64,000 bases of DNA from NCBI GenBank assembly GCA_030248135.1, contig JASANC010001240.1:1-64000 (forward strand). Reading direction: 5' to 3'. Position numbers and translations under genes: made by a program. The notes under the pieces are model-generated. The model ran no database searches, was not told the origin of the DNA, and saw only the letters and a program-made list of their open reading frames with translations. Of this stretch, positions 1-11,100 are shown in pieces (within the stretch, counting starts at the first letter, position 1; every line of letters begins with the position of its first letter). This stretch comes from Theristus sp. LFF4_11. Its lineage: Eukaryota > Nematoda > Chromadorea > Monhysterida > Xyalidae.

Positions 1-1904
1 TTGCAGGTTTGCCATGCTGCGTGCTGTTTAGTTTTATAAGCAGTCTCACCTCCCCATTGACTGTCAATATTCTGCTAATAGTTCACCATAGTTCACCCGT
101 CAAAACGGCATGTGTCTAAGAAAAACAACATTTTTCGAAACATGAGTTTTTGTCGTGAGTGTGATCGTTGTTGAAGCGTATTGTTTTTGTGGTGGACTGG
201 GCATTGGCCCTTTGAAACGAACTCTGTCAATTTTACGCTTCAACGTTTGCGTCTACAACACGGATATGATGAGGTTTCAGGAAGACACGAGAAAGCACAC
301 GAACACGCACTGAAGTGATCGTTGATCCCGAAATGTCACCGCACTATCATTCACCCAAACCATCGAATTCACATTTTTATCACCGCATGGACATTTTCAT
401 CACCGTTGCAGCAGACTGCATAAGTGCAGACCACATCAGCTTCTGACCAACTCTGCGGCACACACAGTCCAATACGTGTGAGGTGGGGACCCGTGAGGCA
501 CGAATTTGCACGGCCGTTTGCCCGTTCCGACGGCGCATGCGTTCGAATACGGCGAAACCGCAAACAGCGAACTTCCTGTATTGCATACACTCGCTAAACA
601 CCGGGTCCCTTGTGGCTTTATTGCCCGGGATGGTTGATTTTGTGAGATTCGGCTTTCTAGGTTCACTGATGTTTTACCCAGACTATAAGACTTGTCTGTG
701 GTAAAGCACATTCGGCAGTTCTGCCTGGGGTCCGTCGCACTGACGAGCCAGGGGGCACCGCGGTATGCGTCTACCTGGCGAAACCGCAAACAGCGAACTT
801 CATGTATGCCATCAAGGCTGCCCTGCCACCGCAGTGGTGCGGTGCACAGCCGCAATATGTAAGCACGGGCGTCAGTTGACAGTGTTGAAACGTGTGCAAG
901 TTGCAAATTTGCGTTTGTTCAAAGTCGGCTGTTCTGATAACATTGCTGACAAGTGGCAGAATGGTGAACATTTATGAGTTCACAGCGTTGATACGATATT
1001 CCAATTTTCAGTACCGACTTTGACGCGTTGTGCAGTCAATCATGGAATCATCAATCTGATGTGGAATGTTCACCTGCACTTTCTGGTACGGTTCGGCCAG
1101 TTCTTACTAATAAGGCAGTCCTTGTATTTTCCAACAAGGCGGGATCAGTCGCAGACTAGGAATTGTCTTACCTAAGATAATTCCCAAGCGTGTGTATGAA
1201 CAGAACAGCACGAAGAATCAATAAGTCTAAAATTGCACCTCAACTTTTTGACTCACAACAGAGTGGGTGTTTGCGTCTTTTTCTTTCATTCAAATTTTCC
1301 GCGCGCTCCTTGCAACAGTCAAAAAAAATTTTTTTTTATTTTTTAAAGTAAAAAAATGAAGAGTTTTATTTTTATTTTTATTAAAAAAAATTTTTGAAAT
1401 TTTTTTCTTTAATGTGAAAGTTCCTGAAAATTGCCAGTTTTTGGCATAATTTTTCGAAAGTTCAACAAAATTTTCTTTGTTCTTTGACTTTGGCCTGTCA
1501 CTTGATGTCTTTATTGCCGCAGGTGGTGTTTTTGGATTTATTTGTCGACTTTTTACAGTTTTGGTGAAGGATGATGGACTCGCAAGTGATGATCGACTTG
1601 AGTACTTGAGCGTCGTAAAGGCTAGTTCAACAAATTTCGATATCGCTAAGGTGAGCTAGAAGCAGAGAACTCACATTTACGGTGAGTCGTTTTTCAGGAT
1701 CTCGAACATTTTTGGAACACTTTTTTAAATTTTCAGAGCTCAATCAATTCTACAATTCTACAACTATTTAAAAAAATGAATTTTTGGCTTTCAATGTGCT
1801 CAAAATTGTAAATTGTCTGAAAATGTGGTTTATTATAACTAAAAAATCCTTCCAATAGTGCAAAAAAATTTAAGATTAAAAAGTTCTGGTTCAACAAATT
1901 AAAT

Positions 1905-2695
1905 AAGATACAAGCCTATCTCGCTAATATGAAAAACTCGCCGACAGTACGGTTAAAATCACGCTCCGCATAAATGAGAACGGATTCAGAAAATATCATG
2001 TTTTTTTTGTTGTTCTGCGGTTTGTTTTCATTTTTTTTCGCGCTGAAAAAAATTCTAAATTAAAAACTACAAAATTCCAAACGTTTGAATTGGTAAAAAA
2101 TTAGTAAACTGAAGTTTTTTTTTGGTTGATTGACGGCGACGACGTCGTCGAGAATTTTTGCTTTTCAAACGTACCGCTGGCCGCTGCTGCTCGTTCAAAA
2201 CAAATTTAAAACAAACAAACAAACTAACAAAACTTGCTTCCAACGATTTCGACGGTTTTCATCCCGCTTTTAACAATTGATTCATTGGGTGCGCCATGTC
2301 CATTCATTGTTGTTCAAAGATTGTTCACATTGTCAATAAATACTGTCACCTGCTGCGTTCTTCTTCTCTGTGCTTCGGACACAGTAGCGGCCAGCGTCGG
2401 CACGATCTTTTCATGCCTAAAGGAAAAAACTAAACCAAAAACCATAGACGACGTCGTCGCAGTCAATCAACCAAAAAAAAACATTTTTTTGACATTGTGA
2501 CCAATGCAAATTTTTGGAATTTGGTAGTTTTTTATTTAGAATGTTTTTTCGGCATGAAATAAATGAAAACAAACCGTTGAACAATGAAAATCATGATTTT
2601 TTCTGAATCCCGTTCCCAAGGGTGCGGAGCGTGAGGAGCCGACCAATCAGCGAGTTGCATATATTAGTTGAGATAGACTGTATCTTATTTAATTT
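1905..2695. repeat. Inner palindromic module, left arm (M6-type ends)
   Basis: Inside the left arm lies a ~790-bp module with its own terminal inverted repeats: AGATACA..CTATCTCGCTAATAT at one side and its complement near 2640-2690. Its centre carries two inverted copies of a GACGACGTCGTC palindrome (near 2137 and 2450) flanked by TTGGTTGATTGAC. The same end sequence, containing CTCGCTGATTGGTCGG, is found in short elements at 17140-17325 and 44400-44498, so the module is an independent element captured before the arm was duplicated. Confidence 0.6.
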
Positions 2696-2824
2696 GTTGA
2701 ACCAAAATTTTTTAATCTTAAATTTTTTTTATATTTTAATTGGGATTTTTAGTTAAATTAATTTTTTAATTAATTAATCAATTCAATAACTATTAAAAAA
2801 AAACGAATTTTTGCTCAAAATTGT

Positions 2825-4185
2825 TTGCGTGGTTTTATTCAAAAAATTTGGTGCATGTGCCAATCAGCTTATTCGATGGATTTAATTTAAGACAAGAAAG
2901 TGTGGCCCCCCCCCGCCCGGAGTACCCGGGCCCCCCCCTGCCCGCCGGACTAGGCCCCCCCGGAGGCGGACCCCGGGGTTTTTAAAACGTTGTTTTTGAG
3001 TTTGGCTCCGAGTTGTGGGGGGTGTTGAAAAATAGCTCTGGTATTTGGCTTGTGGTGCCTTGTAAAAATTTGGTATAGCTGTGTGATCCTTGTGCAATTA
3101 CTGTATTTCGCAGTAGGAAATTGGGCAGAGAGAGGAGATCTAAAGGGGTAGGGGATTGAGAGGTTTGTAGGTATTTTGTGTTGTAGGGGTGTTGTTTTTT
3201 GTAGTAATTGTTATAATTTTGTTTGTTTTCGGGGGAGGAACGCTGCACGGGTGAGACTTGATAATGAAGTACAGTATTGAAAACATTGACGTACAAAGTG
3301 GTAAATGTATAACAAAGTGGTACGTGTACAAAAAAAACATACAATATATATTGAGATACAAACATGCATATAATATAGATACCTACAAATGAGAGAAATA
3401 TAGAGATATACAAGAGAAAATGTCTGACGGGGCTGAAGAGAAAAAGGGGGGGGGTAGTCAGACGGTCAGGATTTGGTAGGGGGGGGGGTTTGGAAGGTCG
3501 AAATCAGTAGCGAAAGCGGGACCTTGGGTGAGGGGGGGGGGGTGTTTGCCAAATTTTAGAGGGGGGGGGGTCAGGTGCCTTCTCGGGGAGGGGTGGGGGG
3601 GTCACGGGCAGCAAATTTTCCTGAGGGGGGTGCACTGGCAGAAAAATTTTGTGAGGGGGTGCACGGGATCGCACGGGTAATACCAAATTTTTGCCTTAGA
3701 AAAACACAGAAATTCTTGTGAAATACAGAATATTTTGTGCAAACAAGCTGCTTGTTTGGTCAGAAACAACAAAATCTATGCAGGGAGAGACACAAACGTC
3801 AAGAAAAATGCAAAAATTACGGTATTTTTGGAAAAAATTGAGATGAGATTGACCACCGTGAGGGGGGGGGGGTGCGATCCCGTGTTTTATCGCGGAGGGG
3901 GGTGGGGGGAGTCTAGTACCCGTGTCGAGGTAAAGGGGGGAGGGGGGGTACACGGGTATCTGCCCGTGCACGGGCAGGACTTTCGGCTGAGGGGGGGGTG
4001 GACCCCCCCACCCCCTCCCCCCGCACTTTCGCTACTGGTCGATTGACCAAAATTTGGGGGGGGGGTTTTGCCCGGGTGGGGGGGGGGGTGCCGAGTTGGT
4101 TGGGGGGGGGTACCCCCCACCCCCCCCATCTCGACCCCTGATTTTGGCACATTTTTTAGAAAGTTCAACAAATTTTTTTGATATT
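2825..4185. repeat. Unpaired central spacer rich in G and C homopolymer runs
   Basis: Between the arms lies ~1.36 kb that does not pair with itself end to end. It contains more than a dozen runs of 7-12 G on the plus strand (for example 3450-3620, 3860-4110) and C runs near 2905-2960 and 4005-4022. A phrase of the type GTGAGGGGG then TGCACGGG recurs. Several potential G-quadruplex strings are present on the plus strand. I see no gene; the long open frames are low-complexity proline or glycine strings. Confidence 0.6.
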
Positions 4186-4334
4186 AAAACCATTTTCAGA
4201 CAATACAATTTTGATGGCCAAAATTCGTTTTTTTTAATAGTTATTGAATTGATTGAATAATTAAAAAATTAATTTAACTAAAAAATCCCAATTAAAATAT
4301 AAAAAAATTTAAGATTAAAAAATTTTGGTTCAAC

Positions 4335-5130
4335 AAATTAAATAAGATACAGTCTATCTCGCTAATATATGCAACTCGCTGATTGGTCGGCTCCTCACGC
4401 TCCGCACCCTTGGGAACGGGATTCAGAAAAAATCATGTTTTTCATTGTTCAACGGTTTGTTTTCATTTATTTCATGCCGAAAAAACATTCTAAATAAAAA
4501 ACTACCAAATTCCAAAAATTTGCATTGGTCACAATGTCAAAAAAATGTTTTTTTTGGTTGATTGACTGCGACGACGTCGTCTATGGTTTTTGGTTTAGTT
4601 TTTGCCTTTAGGCATGAAAAGAGCGTGCCGACGCTGGCCGCTACTGTGTGTCCGAAGCACAGAGAAGAAGAACGCAGCAGGTGACAGTATTTATTGACAA
4701 TGTGAACAATCTTTGAACAACAATGAATGGACATGGCGCACCCAATGAATCAATTGTTAAAAGCGGGATGAAAACCGTCGAAATCGTTGGAAGCAAGTTT
4801 TGTTATTTTGTTTGTTTGTTTTAAATTTGTTTTGAACACGCAGCAGCGGCCAGCGGTACGTTTGAAAGCAAAAATTCTCGACGACGTCGTCGCCGTCAAT
4901 CAACCAAAAAAAAAACTTCAGTTTACTAATTTTTTACCAATTCAAACGTTTGGAATTTTGTAGTTTTTAATTTAGAATTTTTTCGGCATGAAAAAAAATG
5001 AAAACAAACCGCTGAACAACAAAAAACATGATATTTTCTGAATCCCGTTCCCAGGGGTGCGGAGCGTGAGGAGCCGACCAATCAGCGAGTTGCATATATT
5101 AGCGAGATAGACTGTATCTTATTTAATTTG
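4335..5130. repeat. Inner palindromic module, right arm (M6-type ends)
   Basis: This is the mirror copy of the module at 1905-2695, with the same ends and the same paired GACGACGTCGTC palindromes (near 4572 and 4882). It differs from its partner by scattered substitutions, unlike the outermost arms. Confidence 0.6.
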
Positions 5131-7011
5131 TTGAACCAAAATTTTTTAATCTTAAATTTTTTTATATTTTAATTGGGATTTTTTAGTTATAATAAACCCA
5201 TTTTCAGACAATACAATTTTAATTTTGATGGCCAAAATTCGTTTTTTTAAATAGTTATTGAATTATTGAATTGATTGAATAATTTAAAAAAAATGTTCAA
5301 ATGTTCGAGATCCTGAAAAACGATGCATAAATGTGAGTTCTCTGCTTCTATCTCACCTTAGCGGCATCGGAATTTGTTGAACTAGCCTTTGCGACGCTCA
5401 AGTACTTCAAGTCGATCATCACTTTGCGCGAGTCGATCATCACTCACCAAGGCTGAAAACAGTCGATAAATCGATCCAGAATACCACCTGCAGCGTTGAA
5501 GACTAAGTGACAAGGTAAAGTCAAAGAACAAAGAAAATTTTTGTTGAACTTTCGAAAAATTATGCCAAAAACGGCATTTTCAGGGCACATTAAAGAAAAA
5601 ATTTCAAAAATTTTTAATAAAAAAATAAAAATAAAATGCTCATTTTTTTACTTTAAAAAAAATAAAAAAAATTTTTTTTTGACCGTTGCAAGGAGCGCGC
5701 GAAATTTGAATGAAAGAAAAAGACGCGTTCAGAAACCCAGTTGTGAGTCAAAAAGTTGAGGTGTATTTTTAGACTATTGATTCTTCGTGCTGTTCTGTTC
5801 ATACACACGCTTGGGAATTATCTTGGGTAAGACAATTCCTAGTCTGCGACTGATCCCGCCTTGTTGGAAAATACAAGGACTGCCTTATTTATTAAGTACT
5901 GGCCGTACCGTACCAGAAAGTGCTGGTGAACTTTCCACATCAGATGGATGTTTCCATGTTTGACTGCACAACGCGTCAAAGTCGGTACTGAAAATTGGAA
6001 TATCGTATCAACGCTGTGAACTCATAAATGTTCACCATTCTGCCACTTGTCAGCAATGTTATCAGAACAGCCGACTTTGAACAAACGCAAATTTGCAACT
6101 TGCACACGTTTCAACACTGTCAACTGACGCCCGTGCTTACATATTGCGGCTGTGCACCGCACCACTGCGGTGGCAGGGCAGCCTTGATGGCATACATGAA
6201 GTTCGCTGTTTGCGGTTTCGCCAGGTAGACGCATACCGCGGTGCCCCCTGGCTCGTCAGTGCGACGGACCCCAGGCAGAACTGCCGAATGTGCTTTACCA
6301 CAGACAAGTCTTATAGTCTGGGTAAAACATCAGTGAACCTAGAAAGCCGAATCTCACAAAATCAACCATCCCGGGCAATAAAGCCACAAGGGACCCGGTG
6401 TTTAGCGAGTGTATGCAATACAGGAAGTTCGCTGTTTGCGGTTTCGCCGTATTCGAACGCATGCGCCGTCGGAACGGGCAAACGGCCGTGCAAATTCGTG
6501 CCTCACGGGTCCCCACCTCACACGTATTGGACTGTGTGTGCCGCAGAGTTGGTCAGAAGCTGATGTGGTCTGCACTTATGCAGTCTGCTGCAACGGTGAT
6601 GAAAATGTCCATGCGGTGATAAAAATGTGAATTCGATGGTTTGGGTGAATGATAGTGCGGTGACATTTCGGGATCAACGATCACTTCAGTGCGTGTTCGT
6701 GTGCTTTCTCGTGTCTTCCTGAAACCTCATCATATCCGTGTTGTAGACGCAAACGTTGAAGCGTAAAATTGACAGAGTTCGTTTCAAAGGGCCAATGCCC
6801 AGTCCACCACAAAAACAATACGCTTCAACAACGATCACACTCACGACAAAAACTCATGTTTCGAAAAATGTTGTTTTTCTTAGACACATGCCGTTTTGAC
6901 GGGTGAACTATGGTGAACTATTAGCAGAATATTGACAGTCAATGGGGAGGTGAGACTGCTTATAAAACTAAACAGCACGCAGCATGGCAAACCTGCAAGT
7001 CCCGGGATCGT

Positions 7012-7170
7012 CTCAAACTGGCCAGACTCAATCTGGCTCCGGTCTCAATCGGGCCAGTTTCAATCTGGCTCGTCTCAATCTGGCTCGGCTCAATCTGGCT
7101 CGGCTCAATCGGGCTCGGCTCAATCGGGCTCGGCTTAATCTGGCTTGTTTCAATCTGGCCAGACAGAATT
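7012..7170. repeat. 15-bp minisatellite
   Basis: About nine imperfect tandem copies of a unit close to CTCAATCTGGCTCGG follow the end of the inverted duplication by a few bases. The unit is a multiple of three, so three frames stay open through it; these are not taken as genes. Confidence 0.85.
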
Positions 7171-8159
7171 TTTTATTATATCTTTGTGTGTGTCTTCTAT
7201 TTATGTCATAAAATTGTGGGAATGTAAACATATCAACGCATTTTGGTTTCCCTTTTTGCCTTGGTTTCTGCAAGAATGCATGTTTTTCAAGTTATATTGA
7301 ACCAATTTTTACACTTCTTTTACCTTTCCTGACCAATTTTTTGTCATGATTTCAAATCCCGCCTACCGTTTACCGTATCTGCTGCACAGCACGCTCGGTG
7401 GATGCGCGAAAAAGAGAAAGTGGAATGAACGCTGAAATTCATGCAGCTCTTGCTGCGTGTCAAGCGGCCCTTTGGCGCCTTGCCTGTTAAGGGTGTCTGC
7501 AGTGTGATTTTGGTGTTTGTCTCTGATAGCAGTGCGATTATTACATGCATTTGAGCAACGTAGGTTATGTGATCATATTATGTGCTTCTGATTCGTCAGA
7601 AGCAGCTTGTCTGACCAACGTGTGTGCTCAGCTCAAAACGATACATGTTTGCTATTAGTTGCTATCATGCCACTCATTACGCTTTTTCCTGTTACGTGAT
7701 GATCCTTAACGGAAATCAAGAAAATCCGCAGTTGAACAGGCGCATTTATTACAATTTTTGTTTTTCTCCCGTACAAAGATTGCGCATTTCCGACACACAA
7801 CGCGGGAGGCTTTTTTTCAATGACCCTCATAGTGCATCCGGCAACGAACAGCGCGCGCAGCTCCTATAAGTGGGTGCTTGGCCTTTGAGCCACTCTACCG
7901 ATCAGCAGCACATTAGTGGTGTTTTAAAAAAAAACGGTCAAAATCGAGCCCATCAAATTTGTACCAATTCAACAAAAAAGACGCGTCAATTCAGTGATTG
8001 TGCGTATGCTTTCAATTTCAGCTTTGTTGAAATTCACCGCCACCTCACCGTCGTAAGATTCTCAAAAAAACACTCAAAATTTTCACCATGATTCTGAACT
8101 GGACATCGTATTGTGGTGGCACCGTTTGACGGTGTGGATGGATTGAGCAGTGGGCCAGC
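7171..8159. other. Upstream region of the LMX1 gene, no gene seen
   Basis: No coding region, RNA gene or repeat with clear ends was recognised here. It should contain the promoter and 5' untranslated part of the LIM-homeobox gene that starts at 8160, but I cannot point to a TATA box or initiator with confidence. Confidence 0.4.
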
Positions 8160-11100
8160 ATGAGCACAACAACTAGTGCAGTGGTGAGCAACGGCGTTGC
8201 AGTCGCATCGGCCGGTTCGCTCGTCGATCTCGACCGATCGCACACGCCATCCGCAGTTGATCTGTTCGCCCCGATGGTCAACTTCGACTTCGACACGCCT
8301 CCGCAGAATCCACGGACGACGTTCACCGCAGCGCAACAGACGTCGCAGCAGCGCAGCGCATCCGGTGAGCTCAACGGTGTTGCACGTTTGGCATCGTTTG
8401 TTTTGTTTGTCTGCATGATGGAAGTTTTGTGATTGTGTCGATGTGAACTGGCCGTGAGGCTTACAAATGAAAAAAATAATGTCAGGCAGGCGCGATGCTT
8501 GCTTTCAGAGCACCATCGATCGATATGGCATTTTCGGTATTATAAGATAGAGTTTTGAAATTCTGTGACTCAGTGGGTTTGCAGACGTGACAGGAAACTG
8601 GTTTCAATGTTTATGTGGCGATTCAAAGTCGCCTAAGTGACTCGGCTCTATTTAGGAGACTCGGATCAATTTACCAATTTTGAATCCCCGCGTCACTGAT
8701 AAGACTGTTTACCTATCAATGCGCGCATTGAGTCTCGGGAAGTACAGTGTAAATGCAGTGACTACCTTCTAGTTTCCTCTGCTTCAAAGAGCCAAGTTGT
8801 GATGCACATTCTGTAAGTGTGCACTTGCGGCATTCATGAAGCAGTATTTGGTGACGCATAGTTGAGACAAAATGTAGCTGCGCGGTCATTAAATACTGTT
8901 TCATAAATGCCCCTTTACTTCAGCGACGCCATCCGCTTTATTTCCTGAAACGGTTGCGTGCGCCAAGGTTGCTGTCGAGAAGCCGATTTGCGGTGGATGC
9001 ACACAAGAAATTCAAGAACGCTTTTTATTGAAGGTATTTTTTTGCGACTCACACCAACGTTTCTTATTTATGCGTGACTTTGTTCGCTCATGTTCGTGCA
9101 GATATTGATACAGGTGCACAAAAACGAAATTGTGGTAAACCTGAACCTACATACTATACTTTGGTCTGATTTGTCGTTTGCTCGAGGTAATTTTTCGGCA
9201 CTGGATTCTCCTTATGAATCGATTAGTGCAGCTGCATCTGCATCTGAATATATTTGCTTTGTTTTTTTGCGTGCATATACGATCGAAAGAATAGTCAACC
9301 AAAAGTAGTCATACACATTTTCAAAAACACTGAAACCAACGAAGTGCGCGATTGCAAACTGGTGCCACCCGCGCAGGTAACGTCCCGTCGTCTGTCGCCG
9401 TCATCGCCAATGAGCAACAGTGTGTCACGTGACTACTGGCACGAATCTTGCCTCGTGTGCTTCTGCTGTGGCACGCGCCTATCGACCAGAGCGACCTGCT
9501 TCTTTCGCGACCGCCGCGTGTTCTGCCACGAGGACTATGTCAAGTATGTTCGGTAGGGAAATTCAACTGATTTTCACTTTATTCCCATTTATGGCGGTTC
9601 CATGCGTTAAGCGGCATTCATGAAGCAGTATTTAGTGAATGGTAGCTGCGTTAAAACATAGCTACGCGGTCATTAAATGCTACTTCATGAATGCCGCTTT
9701 ATGTGTTATGCAGGTGTTTTCGTATTTCGTATGCACCTGCACCTTTTAGCTTCGAGATCCAACTGCTTTGAAAACTTTTTTCCAATTCTTGATTGCCACG
9801 CAAAGCTCATCTTTCGGTTTCGCATACCGCTTTTTTTCCCGGGAAATTTTGTTATTTTCTCATCACAAAAAGTTGGCAGGCGAGATAAAGTGCACACTCA
9901 AGTGCGCCCATGTGCACAAAGCAGCTAAATTGGTTAAGTAAACAGTCTTGGATTTTGCTGAAAAATTATGGATCGAGCATCTGTGCGTGTTTGATTTTGC
10001 CCCGTGCCGTGCTGTCCGTCTTCTTGAGCGGGTCTGTTGGCACACTGATAACACTTCAGTTTTTTTGCTCAGCTAATTGATTGATGCATTTTAGCGTAAG
10101 AAATGTCGCTCACACGTTTTTTGTTCATCCGTCGATAGACACAAAATTCAAAATAATTTCGAATAAATGTGTTTATATTCGTGAAATTTTCTGCTCAAAT
10201 TTCAAAGTTCTCACATTTAGGTTTCTGCACAGCTTCGGTGTGATTTCATGTGACTGTTGTGTCTATCTAATTTTTTCTCGTTTATTTTTATAGAAAACGA
10301 AATGGATTTGATTTGTTCGTGAAGCCAACCGTATGCATGTGTGGAAACAGCATTGCCCTTATCACGACATGACACTTGTCTTACGGTAGCTTTTTAATAT
10401 AATCTCGGTTGATACGTGGACACACTGGAACGGGCGGGGTGTGCAGATCACGGCGAGAGGTGGGGAGAGACACAGCCGGTGGCTTGCTCATGATAATGAG
10501 CACCGTTTATTGAGCTTTGACAGCGCAAAATGCCTGCACGGTGCCTGCTAAGGTGGAAAGAATTTCATTAAACAGCGGTAATATCATCGTTTTGATCCCG
10601 TCATGGCTGTTTCGCAGACAGCATCGCAATCACCACATCGGTGCAACGCGCTAACTGCCATTGGAAAATTTACGGCGTTTTTTGATAAATCTGAATGTCT
10701 GATTCATAACCAATCTTAGGAGTTGGTTACTGAACAGTTCGTTTTGATGCACGAATGAATTCATCACAGTTTTCCCATTTAAAAAGTATGGTTCTTTTTT
10801 ACTGAAAACAAAGACAAGAACGAATTTCTCAACGGCTGAGTTAGAGCTGTGACACAATTTTAAGAGCACGTAAGAACAAACATGACAGTGTTGTTTGGGG
10901 CGTGTTCAGCAACGCGCGAAGGCATGATTGAATGTGCAAATTTGCATGCTGCGCCGAAGGCTGCCAATAAAACAGCCACTGAAGACCGGCAAGTGCAAAC
11001 AAACGGGGCAGCTGCTGCGATCGACAGACGATTAATGCGCGACAGACTAGGTGCAAATCGCAAAATGCAACAATTACACGCTCAAAAGCAGTGATTTTGT

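Larger units (their letters stand above)
1..6998. mobile_element. Giant inverted duplication (foldback-type element), left end possibly outside window
   Basis: The sequence from base 1 reads as the reverse complement of the sequence ending at 6998; paired positions sum to 6999. Over the outer ~980 bp the arms appear identical, since every open frame there has an exact mirror partner. From ~1000 inwards the arms still pair to ~2820/4185 but with many substitutions and small indels. The inner arms are AT-rich and contain their own palindromic module. No frame resembles a transposase. Because pairing begins at base 1, the left arm may extend beyond the window. Diverged pieces of the arms recur at 40105-40250 and 41820-42110, so this is a repeat family and not simply a unique local inversion. 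It could be a foldback transposon or a recent inverted segmental duplication; an assembly artefact is possible for the identical part. Confidence 0.75.

Noticed and set aside
2882..4260. Open frames of glycine and proline runs in the G-rich spacer
   Set aside because: They arise from homopolymer G and C tracts and have no protein-like composition.
436..6630. Paired open frames of up to 156 codons in both arms of the inverted duplication
   Set aside because: They are mirror copies of one repeat, lack family resemblance and codon structure, and overlap each other in several frames.
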